A stretch of 64,000 nucleotides of DNA from Rhinopomastus cyanomelas (taxonomy: Eukaryota > Chordata > Aves > Bucerotiformes > Rhinopomastidae): assembly GCA_013400115.1 (NCBI GenBank), contig VXBP01003474.1:117807-181806 (forward strand), read 5' to 3'. Positions 1-12,000 of this stretch are shown here, one piece after another. Position 1 is the stretch's first letter; every line of letters starts with the position of its first letter. The notes below the pieces were generated by a model, which was not told where the DNA came from, searched no databases, and saw only the letters and a list, made by a program, of their open reading frames with translations. The position numbers and the translations under genes are program-made.

Positions 1-77
1 TCTCGTCACCCTGCATCATGGAGAGGGCGGCGCTGGGGCCAAAGCCGGCCGTTGTGGGCCATCGCGGGGCGCCCACG
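1..77 (+). CDS. GDPD5: GDPD5 exon with catalytic HRGAP motif (partial, 5' end outside window)
   Basis: Reading frame starts at base 3 (SSPCIMER...). It contains the first catalytic signature, GHRGAP, at its end. The donor GTGAGT begins at 78 and the exon ends in phase 0. The true exon start lies before base 1. Confidence 0.93.
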
Positions 78-3000
78 GTGAGTAGCCGAGTGGCCACCTA
101 GTGACTGCTCTGCCTGCGTGAAGGGTGGAGCTGGTAGGCTGCAGCCTGCTCTCCGCAGCAGGTCTGCAGCCAGAGAACTCGGAGGCAGCCCCTCCTGGCT
201 GCAGTGACTGTGGTGGCTCGTGAACCCAGTCACCTCGTGCCCCACGGGGTCCTAGGTCGGGTTGGGCAGGAAGGGACTTCTGGAGGGCATCCAGTCTGGT
301 CCCTGCTTCTGGATTGGGGAAGAGAGATGAGGTTGGGGAAGCCCCCTGAGCTCAGCCAGCCCAGCCCAGCACCCAACAGCACCCAGCGGCCAGGCCAGGG
401 TGCTCAGGGCCGCAGCCAGGCTGCTCTTCAGCACCCCCAGGGATGGGGACTCCCCCACTGCCCTGGGCAGCCCAGTGCAGGCTCTGATCCCTCTTTCCCT
501 GAGGAAGGGCTTCCTGACACCCAGCCTAACCCTCCTGAGGAGGAGAAGAGGAGAGAGGCCGTGAAGGCAGCCCCAAGAAGGGTCTGGAGATGGGGCTGTA
601 GGGCTCAGACATCTTCCCCTGAGCGGTGGCAAGATCAAACGTCTGCGGAGCCCCAGAGTTTGGGCCCTGAGGTCGGACTGGTTCTGCTGGGAGCACAGGT
701 GATGCAGAGCGATGCAGTGCTTGCCTGAACCTCTCCTGGGCAGAAACCGGTGGGGTTTGCTGTGCAGGCGCCCCAGCAGCTCCAGACTGGGGGCAGAGCG
801 GTTGGAGAGCTGCCTGGTGAAAAAGGACCTGAGGGTCTTGGCTGAACAGCAGCCAGCAGGGTGCCCAGGGGGCCAGTGGCACCCTGGCCTGGAGCAGCAA
901 TGGGGTGACCAGCAGGAGCAGGGAGGTGATGGAGCCCCTCTGCTCTGCACTGGTGAGACCCCACCTGCAGGACTGGGGCCAGTGCTGGGCACCTCAGGAT
1001 CAGAAGGACATTGAGGGGCTGCAGCAAGGCCAGGGAAGGGCCGAGGGGCTGGAGAACAGACCCTGTGGAGAGCAGCTGAGGGAACTGGGGTGATGGAGTC
1101 TAGGGAAGAGGGGGCTGAGGGGAGACCTCACTGCTCCCTGCAGCACCCTCACAGGAGGCTGGAGCAAGGCTGGGGCTGCTCTCTTCTCCCAAATCACTGA
1201 TGACAGGACAAGGGGAAACGGCCTCAGGTTGTGTCAGGGGAGGGTCTGGTTGGATCTGAGGAAGAAACTCTTGGCTGAGAGAGGGGCTGGGCACTGGCAC
1301 AGGTTGCCCAGGGAGGTGCTGGGTCCCTGTCTCTGGGGGGGGTTTAAAACTTGAGTAGCTGGAGCACTGAGACCCTGCTCGGGGGGTTGGGGAGCTGCTG
1401 GGCTGAGCTGCTCAGGAGCCCTGTGTGACAGGTAGTAGACTTCTTGCTGCCCTTGGGCCCCCAGCCCAGCCCTCTCGGCTCTCTCCTCGCGGTTGCCGCA
1501 GCAGCTGAGGGCGAATGCTGAGCATCGCGCTGCGGGGAGCCGTCACCTTGCAGCCTCATCCTGCGGAAGCCTGACCTCCTCCGGAGGAGCCCGAGGATGC
1601 CGAGAGCATCCCAAGGAGACCGAGACTGAGCCGGGCTGGGCAGGCGCTCCGGAGCCTCGTGGCTGCTGCTCCCTGCTGACAGCTCAGGGCACCCAGCCCG
1701 ACCTTGCGTGACCCGGCGCTGGACGGTGCGAGAGGGGGTGAGCTGGGGGTGCTGCCTCCTCTGCCCTGGCCCAGACGCATCGGGCTGGCAGCGGCAGCCT
1801 TGTTGAGGGAGGTGACGAGCCTCTGCGCTGCCTTTGCTGGCCAAACACGAGCCCGAGCTTGTACTGCCGTGGGGTTTGAGCCAGAGGAATCCAGGAGACA
1901 GGCAGCAGGGCTGCCTGGAGGTTGTTGCTGACATTTCAGAGTCGCAGGACGTCAGGGGCTGGGAGGGACCTCTGGATATCATCCAGTCCAGCGTCCCTGC
2001 CAGAGCAGGGTCCCCCAGCACAGGTCACACGGGAGCAGTCCGTGAGGGGCTGGGGTCTCTCCAGAGCAGGGTCCCCTAGCACAGGTTACACGGGAGCAGT
2101 CAGTGAGGGGCTGGGGTCTCTCCAGAGCAGGGTCCCCCAGCACAGGTCACACGGGAGCAGTCCATGAGGGACTGGGGTCTCTCCAGAGCAGGAGGCTCTG
2201 CACCCTCTCTAAGCAGCCTGTTCCTGCTCTGTCACCCTCACAGGGAAAAAGCTTCTCCTTCTGCTCATGTGGAGGCTCCTCTGCTCCAACCTGTCCCTGC
2301 TGCCCCCTCGACCCCTGAGCAGAGCCTGGCTCCATCCTTCTGACCCCCACCCTTCCCACAGTCGTAACCACCCGTGGGGTCACCCCTCAGTCTCCTCTCC
2401 TCAGCTGAACAGCCCCAGCTCCCTCAGGCTCCCCTCCCTTTGTCACCCCTGTGGCTCTGCACTGGGCCCTTCCCAGCAGATCCCAGTACTTCTGGAGCTG
2501 AAGGGCTCAGAACTGGACACAACCCCTTGCTGCCCAGAGCTGGGGGGTGAGTGGTGCGGAAGGCACCAGAAGACCCTCTGAAACACCTTCAGCTCCTCAG
2601 CAGCCTTGACTTTGTGTTTAAGCCCCTGGCTTTCACAACTCCCTTTGCCCTTTGTTCCTGCCCTTGAAAATCCCAAGCTGGCTGGAAACTAACTGGTCCT
2701 GCTGGTGGCCTCTGGTCCCAGGGTGGCCTCTGGATCCCTCTGATGAGGAGTCCTGGTCTGAAACTGGAAAAGGGCAGAGGGAGGTTGCACAGGAGGAGAA
2801 GGGACTGGAACCTGAGGTGGGGGGGGGTCCCTGGAACAGGTTGCCCAGAGAAGTGCTGGAGGCCCCATCCCTGGAGCCATCCAAGGTCAGGCTGGCTGGG
2901 GCTGTGGGCAACCTGGTCTGGGCAGTGCTGGCCCTGCTGGGCACAGGGGGTTGGACCCCTTGGGGGTCCCTGCCAGCCCTGTGATAAGCCTCGAGGAGGC

Positions 3001-6000
3001 TGTGCCACGACTGCCGCGCGCTCTGTTCCCTGCAGCTGGCACCAGAGAACACTCTGATGTCCTTCCAGAAGGCAGTGGAGCAGAAGGTGTCTGGAGTCCA
3101 GGCTGACGTCGCGCTCAGGTAGGGCAGCGCTGCTCGGCCAGAGGCTTTGCCCATCGGGCCATCCCGGCGGAGGGTCAGGCTGGATCTGAGGAAGAAGCTC
3201 TTTGCTGGGAGAGGGGCTGGGCACTGGCACAGGCTGCCCAGGGAGGTGCTGGGGTCCCCATCCCTGGGGGGGTTTAAACCCAAGTAGCTGGAGCCCTTGG
3301 GGCCCTGGTCTGGGGGTCAGGGAGCTGCTGGGCTGAGGGCTGGGCTTGCTGGCCCTGGAGCTCCTTCCAGCCATCATTCTGCGGTTCTGAGAGGAGCATC
3401 CCTGGGGGATTCCAAAGGCAGGGGACATGGTGCTGTGGGACCTGGTCTAGTGGCCACAGAGATGTTGGGCTGAAGGTTGGGCTTGGCTCAGACCCTAACG
3501 ATTCCGTGTTGTGCTGCCCCACCGGTGATGGGGCCTCTGCCTGTCGCTGCAGCTACGACGGGGTCCCCTTCCTGATGCACGACAGGACCCTCAGGAGAAC
3601 CACCAACGTGGAGGCGGTGTTTCCAGAGCGGGCGTTCGAGCACTGCTCCATGTTCAACTGGACCGACCTGGAGCAGCTCAACGCGGGGCAGTGGTTCCTG
3701 AAGGTGCGTTTGGCCGCAGAGCGGGTGCCGTGGAGCCAGGGCCGTGGGCTGAGAGCTCGGGGCTGAACCCCTCTTGGGGTGGAGGGGTGCACACCCATCT
3801 TCTTGATGGAGCAGGTGCAGCTGGACCCCGGGTGTGCTGAACCACGTGCAGGTTCTCTGCTGGACTGCGTTTGTCAGCGTCCCAGAGCATCAGGGACGGG
3901 AAGGGACCTCGAGGGATCACCCAGTCCCATCCCCTGCCACAGCAGGATCCCCTAGACCTAGATCCAGTCATTAGGGGTACGAAGGGACCTCGAGGGATCA
4001 CCCAGTCCCATCCCCATGACACAGCAGGGTCTCTCAGATCCAGTCCCACAGGAACAGTCCAGGTGGGTTTGAAATGTCTCCAGAGAAGGAGACTCCACAG
4101 CCCCCCTGGGCAGTCCCTGCCAGGGCTCTAGCACCTCACTGGGAAGAAGGTCCTTCTCACATTGATGTGGAACCTCCTCTGCTCCAGCTCACACCCTCTG
4201 CCCCTTGTCCTGTCACTGGGTGCCCTTGAGCACAGCCTGGCTCCCACCCTTCACACACTGACCAACACCCATGGGGTCACCCCTCAGGCTCCAGAGCCCC
4301 AGCTCCCTCAGCCTCTCCCCAGCAGGGAGATGCTCCCCTCCCTCCATCCCCCCTGTGGCTCTGCACTGGGCTCTCTCCAGCCGCTCTGGGTCCTTCTGGG
4401 GCTGAGGGGCCCAGAGCTGGACATGAGATTCCAGAACTGGGCTGCTCCTTCCCAGGTGAGAAGGGTCGTGCTGGCAGCTGGACAGTTGCTTTTGGAGTGG
4501 GCTTTGGAGCAGTAACTCTTGAACAGCCTTTGAAGAGGAGCCCAGCTCTTCCAGCAGCCCCCAGCTCCCCTCTGATCGCTCTTGGCTGTGAAACAGCTGC
4601 TGCTCTCCCCTTGGGGCTCCTGAAGGATCCTTGGCCACCTCGGGGAGGGGATGTTTTGAGCTCAATACCTCGGCCTCTGGGAGCGGGGTGGCCGTCGGGG
4701 CGGGACGGGGGAGCGCTGTGGCCCTGGGCCGTGGGCCAGTGATGCCGGCATGTGCTTGGCCCTCAGGACGACCCCTTCTGGACGGCCGGGTCTCTCTCGA
4801 GGGCTGACTACCTGGAAGCTGCCAACCAGTCGGTCTGCAGGCTGGCGGACATGCTGGAGGTGATCCGGGACAACACGACCCTCATCCTGAACTTCCAGAA
4901 CCTGCCGGCAGCCCACCCCTACCGCAGCGCCTACATCAACATCACCCTGGAGACCATCCTGGCGTCGGGAATCCGGCAGCAGGCTGTGAGTTCCTGGGCT
5001 GGGGCTCTGCCGAGCTGCTCCTGTCCGGGGCTGGGCTGAGCCCTCGAGTGCCCTGGTGTGGCCACTGGGCCACTCTTGGGTGTGGGGCTGGGCTGGCTGA
5101 GCTCGGGGGGCTGCTCCAGCCTCAGTCAGTTGCTCTGGAATTGCCTTGGCTGGGCAGCCCTGTGAGCCACCCCTTCCACAGCCGCTGCCCCGTCTGCCCC
5201 TGTGCAGGTGATGTGGCTGCCAGACGCGGAAAGGCAGCTGGTCCGGCGCGTTGCCCCGGGCTTCCAGCAGACTTCTGGCCTCAAGCTGGGTGCAGAGCGG
5301 ATGAGGGAGAAGGGCATCGTGAAGCTCAACCTGCGCTTCACCCAGGTCACGACCAAGGACGTCAGGTACAGTGCTATGTGGGCATCGCTGGTCCAGCAGC
5401 ACCTTCTCTGATCGCCCGGGCTGTTTGGCTCATGGAATCACAGGAGGGTTTAGGGTGGGAGAGAGCTCAGGGCTCACCCAGTACCAACCCCCTGCCAGGG
5501 GCAGCGACAGCTCTCCCCAGCCCAGGGTGCCCCCAGCCCCAGCCAACCTGTCTTTCAGCACTGCCAGCAGGGATGGAGCAGCCACAGCCCCCCTGGGCAG
5601 CCTGTTCCAGGGCCTCAGCCCCCTCCCAGGGAGCAGCTGCTGCCTCAGATCCCATCTCCATCTCCCCTCTTGGAGCTGGAACCCAGCCCCCTTCTCCCAG
5701 CACCAGAGTATTCAGGAGAAAGCCCCTCTGCAGCTCTCCTGGAGCCCCCACAGTGCCTGGAAGTGGCTCTAACGTCCCTCCAGAACCTTCTCTTCTCCAG
5801 GCTGAGCAACCCCAACTCTCTCAGCTTGTCCCTGGGGCAGAGGGGCTCCAGCCCTCCGATTATCCTCGTGGCCCCCTGAACTCACTCCTGCAAACCTGAG
5901 CTGTACAGGGTTGTCTCTGCCCATCCCGCAGTCCAGGCAGGTCCCAGAAGCAAACAGCTGACAGCAGGAGTTCTCCACCCTCATGCTGGCCACCAGGACC

Positions 6001-9000
6001 CCCAGGTCCCTTTCTCCTACAGGTGCTGCTCTCCAGTAGGTCAGTCCCTGCCCTGTCCTGGTCCCTGGGGTTGTCCACAACATCTGCTGGTGGCCAGAGC
6101 CCTCCTGTTGGACATGAAGGTCTGGTGTCTGCGGGGGTCTCACCTGGCACTGCCCTGTCTCCGGCAGGGACTACGCCCTGGCCAACCTGAGCGTGAACCT
6201 TTACACGGTGAACGAGCCCTGGCTGTTCTCCGTCCTGTGGTGCGCCGGCGCCCACTCGGTCACCTCGGACCGCCCGCACGTCCTGCGCACGCTGCCCGCT
6301 CCCATCTGGCTGCTGGTAAGAACAACGCCGGAGGTGCTGTGAGCCCTGTGAGGAAGGGGTGCAGGGGTGGCCCCTGGCCACTGTGGCCGTGCTCTGCTGG
6401 GTTCCTCTGGGGAGGTCTGCCTGGGTTCAATGTGCTGCTGGGCTTGAGGGGCTTCTCGGTTCAAGATCAATGCTCCTGGCTGGGAAGGACCTCCAGGAGT
6501 ATCCAGCCCTCAGCCCAGCAGCTCCCTGATCCCCAGACCAGGGCCTCAAGGGCTCCAGCTACTCGGGTTTTAAACCCCCCCCAGAGACAGGGACCCAGCA
6601 CCTCCCTGGGCAGCCTGTGCCAGTGCCCAGCCCCTCTCTCAGCCAAGAGCTTCTTCCTCAGATCCATCCCGACCCTCCCCTGACGCAACCTGAGGCCGTT
6701 TCCCCTTGTCCTGTCATCAGTGATTTGGGAGAAGAGAGCAGCCCCAGCCTTGCTCCAGCCTCCTGTGAGGGAGCTGCAGGGAGCAGTGAGGTCTCCCCTC
6801 AGCCCCCTCTTCTCTAGACTCCATCACCCCAGCTCGTTGCCCTTCTCCAGCCCCACTGCAGCCCCTCAATGTCCTCCTGATCCTGAGGTGCCCAGCACTG
6901 GCCCCAGTCCTGCAGGTGTGGTCTCACCAGTGCAGAGCAGAGGGGCTCCATCACCTCCCTGCTCCCGCTGGTTCCCGTGTTCCTGCTCCAGGCCAGGGTA
7001 CCACTGGCCCTCTTGGCCCCTGGGCACCCTGCTGGCTGCTGTTCAGCCGGCTGGCACCCAGCACCCCCAGGTCCTTTTCCAGCCCCTCTGCCCCCAGCCT
7101 GGAGCAGCTGTTGTGACCCCAGTGCAGGACCCGGTGCCGGGCTCTGTTCAGCCTCATCCCGCTGGGCTCCAGCCTGTCAGTTCCCTCTGCAGCCCCTCCT
7201 GACCCTGCAGCAGGTCCACGCTGCTCTCGGCAGTGCCACAGACCTGGCGAGTTCCTGGCACCCGCTGCAGCTCTGGGGAGGGCACCAGCCCCCGGCTCTG
7301 CCTCTGTGCTTCTGCCTTCCAGCCTCCGGACGAGTTCCGCCTCATCTGGATCGCGGCCGACCTCACCTCCCTGCTCATCGTCGCGGGGGTTTTCATCTTC
7401 CAGAAGTGAGTGGGCTCCGGGCGGTGGGGGGTGCGAGGGGGCGCAGGTGCCCCTGGCACTGGACTGCGGCAGCCGGGGAAGGTGCCCTGGTCCAGTCCTT
7501 CCTTTGTGAGGAGGAGGAGAGGTCTCGGGGTAGCCGTGTGTGGGGCAGAAACTGGGGAGACTTTAGAGCACCCAGTGACAGGGCAAGGGCCAGCGGGCGG
7601 GAGCAGGAACAGAGGAGGCTCCACACCGGTGTGAGAAGGAGCTTCTTCCCAGCGAGGGTGCCAGAGCCCATGTGCCCCTCCTTGGAGCATTTGAGGCCCA
7701 AGGGAGTAGAAGGAAGGAGAGGTTCTATCACCAGTAGTAAGAGAGGCTGCCTGGTGGAGTCCCCGTACCTGGAGGGGCTGCAGAGCTGTTGGAGCTGTGA
7801 GGGACAGGGGTCAGTGAGGCCCTGGCAGTGGATGGCTCGCTGAGCTTAGAGGTCCTTTCCAACCCAGCCAGCAGACTCCTGCAGCAGAGAGCGGTGTCTC
7901 CCCGGAGCTCTAGGCAGGATGGACCCGTTTCCCTGCCCTCCCAGGTTCTCCACCCCATGAGTTAGCAGCAGCACTGAGGGTATAAACCCAACCCGACCTG
8001 CAGCAGCATCACCCCCTGCGACCCAGCTCCAGGGGCACAGGGCTTCACGTCGAGCTCTTGGTGCCATGGGGTTGGTCTGTGATGGACTTCTGCTCCCTGT
8101 GGGGCAGGAGGAGGGGCTGGGGGTTGGTCTGTGATGGACTCCTGCTCCCTGTGGGGCAGGAGGAGGGGCTGGGGGCGGAACAGAGCCCCTGCTCCAACGC
8201 GCTCATCCTCCCCTCCGTGCACGGCTTGTCGCCCACGGGGTTGGGCTTGCTCCTGCTCCTGTGTTCCAGCCCTGGGGAGACAGGGCTGCGGCCGGAGGGG
8301 AGCTGACTGAGCTGTGTGACGACTTCTGAGGGAGCTCGGTCGTTCTGTTGCCTCTTTGCGCTGTTTGTTCTCCTGCTGCTCTGACCGTTGTGCATGTTCC
8401 TCCTCTCTCCTTCTCTCTGCTGCGCTCTGGCATCTCTCAGCTATCACTTGATCAGGTAATCCGGGGCCCTTCCTCCTCTTCCCGCTGCTGCTTTGATTCT
8501 CCGCCCACCCTCCTCTTCTCTCTCTTCTTCCTCCCCTCCTTCGCTGGGGCTTCGCTGCAGAAGGGACGGGGCAGGGTGCAGCTGCTGCTGCCGAATCTCT
8601 GGCCTCACGGGGAGGGTCTGGACGCGGGGGCTGGGGGGTGAAGCCCCCTGAAGGCAGCCTGAGCTCTGCTTGCGACGGTCCCAGTCACTGCCTCTTGGAA
8701 CCGGCTCCGTTCCCACGCAGCTGGGAGATTCCCGGGGGGTGCGATTTGCTCTCCCGTGCGGAGCCTCCTGCTGCTCCCTGCCCTTCCCAGGGGGGTTGGG
8801 ACCGGCCCCTGCTGAACTGGCCAGTCCTACACGGGAACCTGTTCGATTGTTGGGGGTTCATGAGCCCTGGGGGTGGATCAATAGGGCTGGAAAGTATTGG
8901 CCTCACCCACTGGGACCTTCCAGGGGGTCTCCTCCCAGTTACTCCACCGGGCAGCTGGAAGAGGAGTGTGAAAGGCAGGGAACAAGCTGGGGTGCTGGTT

Positions 9001-12000
9001 TGAAGTGGCAGCAGTGGGAGCCCCAGATTCCTCCTTGTATGGGCTGCTTCCCCCCAGGTCAGCCCCATGGAGGGCAGTGGTCCTCCTGCAGTCGAGCCCT
9101 CCCCGTGCCCCTGCTGGGGCCAAACCCACCGGCTGTCCCCTCTCCAGCCCTCCCGCTATGTGCCGTGGAGGGGACACGTGTGTGGGGGCTCAGCCGAACC
9201 CCCCTTCTGCTCCCCTGGCCACCCACCGCCTCGTGGGCTGAGGCTGGCCGGCTGCGACTCTTGGCAGCCCCACGAGGTTGCTTGAGCTCGGGGTGCTGAG
9301 CCCTCGCAGCATCTCCCCAAAACCTGCCCGCGGGGCTGGCTTGAGCCCTTCCGTGGGTGTCAGCCCGCCCCTCGCTCTTTGTGGCGGAGCTGGGACCGGA
9401 CCGCAGGGTGGCGACTTCGCGGTCTCGGCTGGCTCTTGGCTCCTTGCTCGCCCCGTCCTGCCGCTCGGGTACCAGCCGTCCCCATCCCCTCTCGCTGCCG
9501 CTGGGCTCCTCGTCCCGCCGGGGCTCCCTAACCGGCTCCGCACTGTCTCTGTGTCGTTGTCCCAGCGCCTTCTAGCCCGCTCCCTCCCCGCGTCCGTCCG
9601 GTCCCGCTCTGCCGCCGGCCGCCCAGAACGAGACCCTCCTTCTGTCTGTCTGTCCGTCCGCCCCTGGGCTCGCCGCTGTCCCGAGCGTGCCCGATCGCGA
9701 CAGCCCGAGGGGCTGCGAGAGGCGCTTTCTGTCGGCCCGGCTGCTCGGAGAGCCGAAGGCTGCTGCAGGGGGTGTTTGCTGTGGGGCTGGGGTCGCTGTA
9801 GAACAGCCCCAGGGACCAGCGCAGGGTGGGGACCGACCTGCTGGAGAGCAGCATCTGCAGGACAAAGGCACCTGGGGCTGCTGGTGGCCAGCAGGGTGGC
9901 CAAGAAGGTCAGTGGCATCGTGGGGTGGAGCAGAACGGGGTGGTTAGCAGATGGAGAGAGGGTCTCCTCCCCCTTGACTCTGCCCTGCGGAGACCACAGC
10001 TGGAATCTCGTGTCCAGCTCTGGGCCCCTCAGCTCCAGAAGGACCCAGAGCTGCTGGGGAGAGCCCAGGGCAGAGACGATGGAGGGAGGGGAGCATCTCC
10101 CTGCTGAGGAGAGGCTGAGGGAGCTGGGGCTCTGGAGCTGGGAAAGAGGAGCCTGAGGGGTGACCCCGTGGGTGTTGATCAAGATGTGAAGGGTGGGTGT
10201 GAGGAGGATGGAGCCAGGCTCTGCTCAGGGGCACCCAGTGACAGGACAAGGGGCAGTGGGTGTGAGCTGGAGCAGAGGAGGTTCCCCATCAGTGTGAGAA
10301 GGACCTTGTTCCCAGTGAGGGTGCCAGAGCCCTGGCAGGGACTGCCCAGGGGGGCTGTGGAGTCTCCTTCTCTGGAGGCTAAAAGTAGATTAACAAGTCT
10401 AAACAAAACATAAAACACAAAATCAGGATATAAAGATAAATGCAAGTAAAATAAACCCAAATGAAATAAAAACCCAGAAATGTAACCAAACCTAAACATG
10501 AAAATAGAATAAAAACATAAATAAAACGTAAAAATGAAAGAAAATGAAACTGAATAAAATACAAATGAAACAGACAATAAAACATGAAGTAAAAATATAA
10601 ATAATTTAAAACAGAAAAGTGAAAGAAAAATCAAAGAAAAAAACCATTTAAAATAAAATGAATAAAATTTCATTTTATTTTAATAAAAAAATGCCTGAGA
10701 AATCAATTGAAAGTGAACCCAAACCTAGGAATGAAATCAGCTGCAGCTACGAGGACGAGTAAGGAATCGGGTGGAAGCTGAAGCCGCAGGAGCAAAAGCA
10801 AAGGCTAGAGAGCAGAGATGCCGAAGGAGCCAGTCAAGTCGCAAGTGGAAGCCCCTCTCGTGTCTGACGGAGCCGCTGGCTGGTGCCAGCAGGTCTGAAG
10901 CCCCGTCACAGCCCTCGATCCCCCTCCCTTGTCAGCAGGAGAAGGGGGTGTCCTTGGCCGCCCCTTGCTGGGGGTCACGGGGGTGTTGCTGAGGCTTCGA
11001 GAAGTGGAGGGTTTGTGTGGGAGCGTTGAGGCTCCGAGGTGTTGGGGAGGGAAATGCAGCTGGAGGGCACAGAGTGTGGGGGCTTCTGCTGGTCCTTCCC
11101 TGCTCCTGCTGTGTCTTTGCTGTGTCCCGGCTTCAAGACCCTTCTGTTGTCCCCAAGACCCTTCCGCTGCCCCTGAGCCCTCCAGTGCTCCTCTCCCACC
11201 AGCACGGGCGCAGGCCCTCGGTGAGAAGATGCTCTGGGGCTTTCGTCTGCCTTGGTCTCTCGTTCTACTCCCTCCTTCAAGCCTCAGGAGCCCAAGTGGG
11301 CAAGTGGACAGCTGGTGGGCTAGAGATGGGTTTGGGGCATCCCCTGCGGCGATGTGGGTGAAGCAGGGTGCGGAAGGTGGTCAAAGCTGCCCGGACCCCT
11401 CCGAACCTCCTCCTGCCGCGTGGCACTGTGTAGGCGCAAGGGAGTGAAGCCGTCGGGGACCCACTGGTCTCCACACTGTTGGTGGCCGCTGGCACTGAGG
11501 TTGCTCTCGCGGGGCTGGGGGGAGCAGCCCCTGAGAGCTCCCTCTTGTCTTGCAGGTGGCGCCTGGGAAGCATCAGGACCTACAACCCGGAGCAGATCAT
11601 GCTCAGCGCGGCCGTCCGTCGCTCCAGCCGCGACGTCAAGATCATGAAGGAGAAGCTGATTTTCTCAGGTATCGGTGGGCTCTGGGCAGCCTGTTCCAGG
11701 GACCCCCCACCTCAGATCCCAGCCCTTGCCCCTCCTGTCCAGCCTCGCTCTGCCCTTCTCCAGCTTCACACCAGGACCCCTTGTTCCCTGCCCTTGGGAA
11801 CAGCCTTCCCCAGCCCCCCTGCCAGCCCCGTGGGGGTCAGCGAGATTGCTCTAAGGTCCCCCCAGAGCCTTCTCCTCAGGCTCCTCAGCCTGTCCCCAGA
11901 GCAGAGGGGCTCCAGCCCTCTGATTGTCCTCATGGCCTCCTGTGGTCTTGCTCCAATGGCTCCAGGTCCTCCTTGTCCTGGGGGCTCCAGAACTGGACTC

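Larger units (their letters stand above)
78..3035 (+). other. GDPD5 intron, filled with CR1 fragments
   Basis: About 3 kb between two catalytic exons. It holds four CR1 pieces (listed separately) and a 60-bp tandem repeat. The stretch 1430-1930 is GC-rich, not visibly repetitive, and has no coding signal I trust. Confidence 0.7.

Noticed and set aside
9190..10182. 330-codon minus-strand open frame in a GDPD5 intron
   Set aside because: It is half CR1 and half CpG-rich sequence; no homology recognised.
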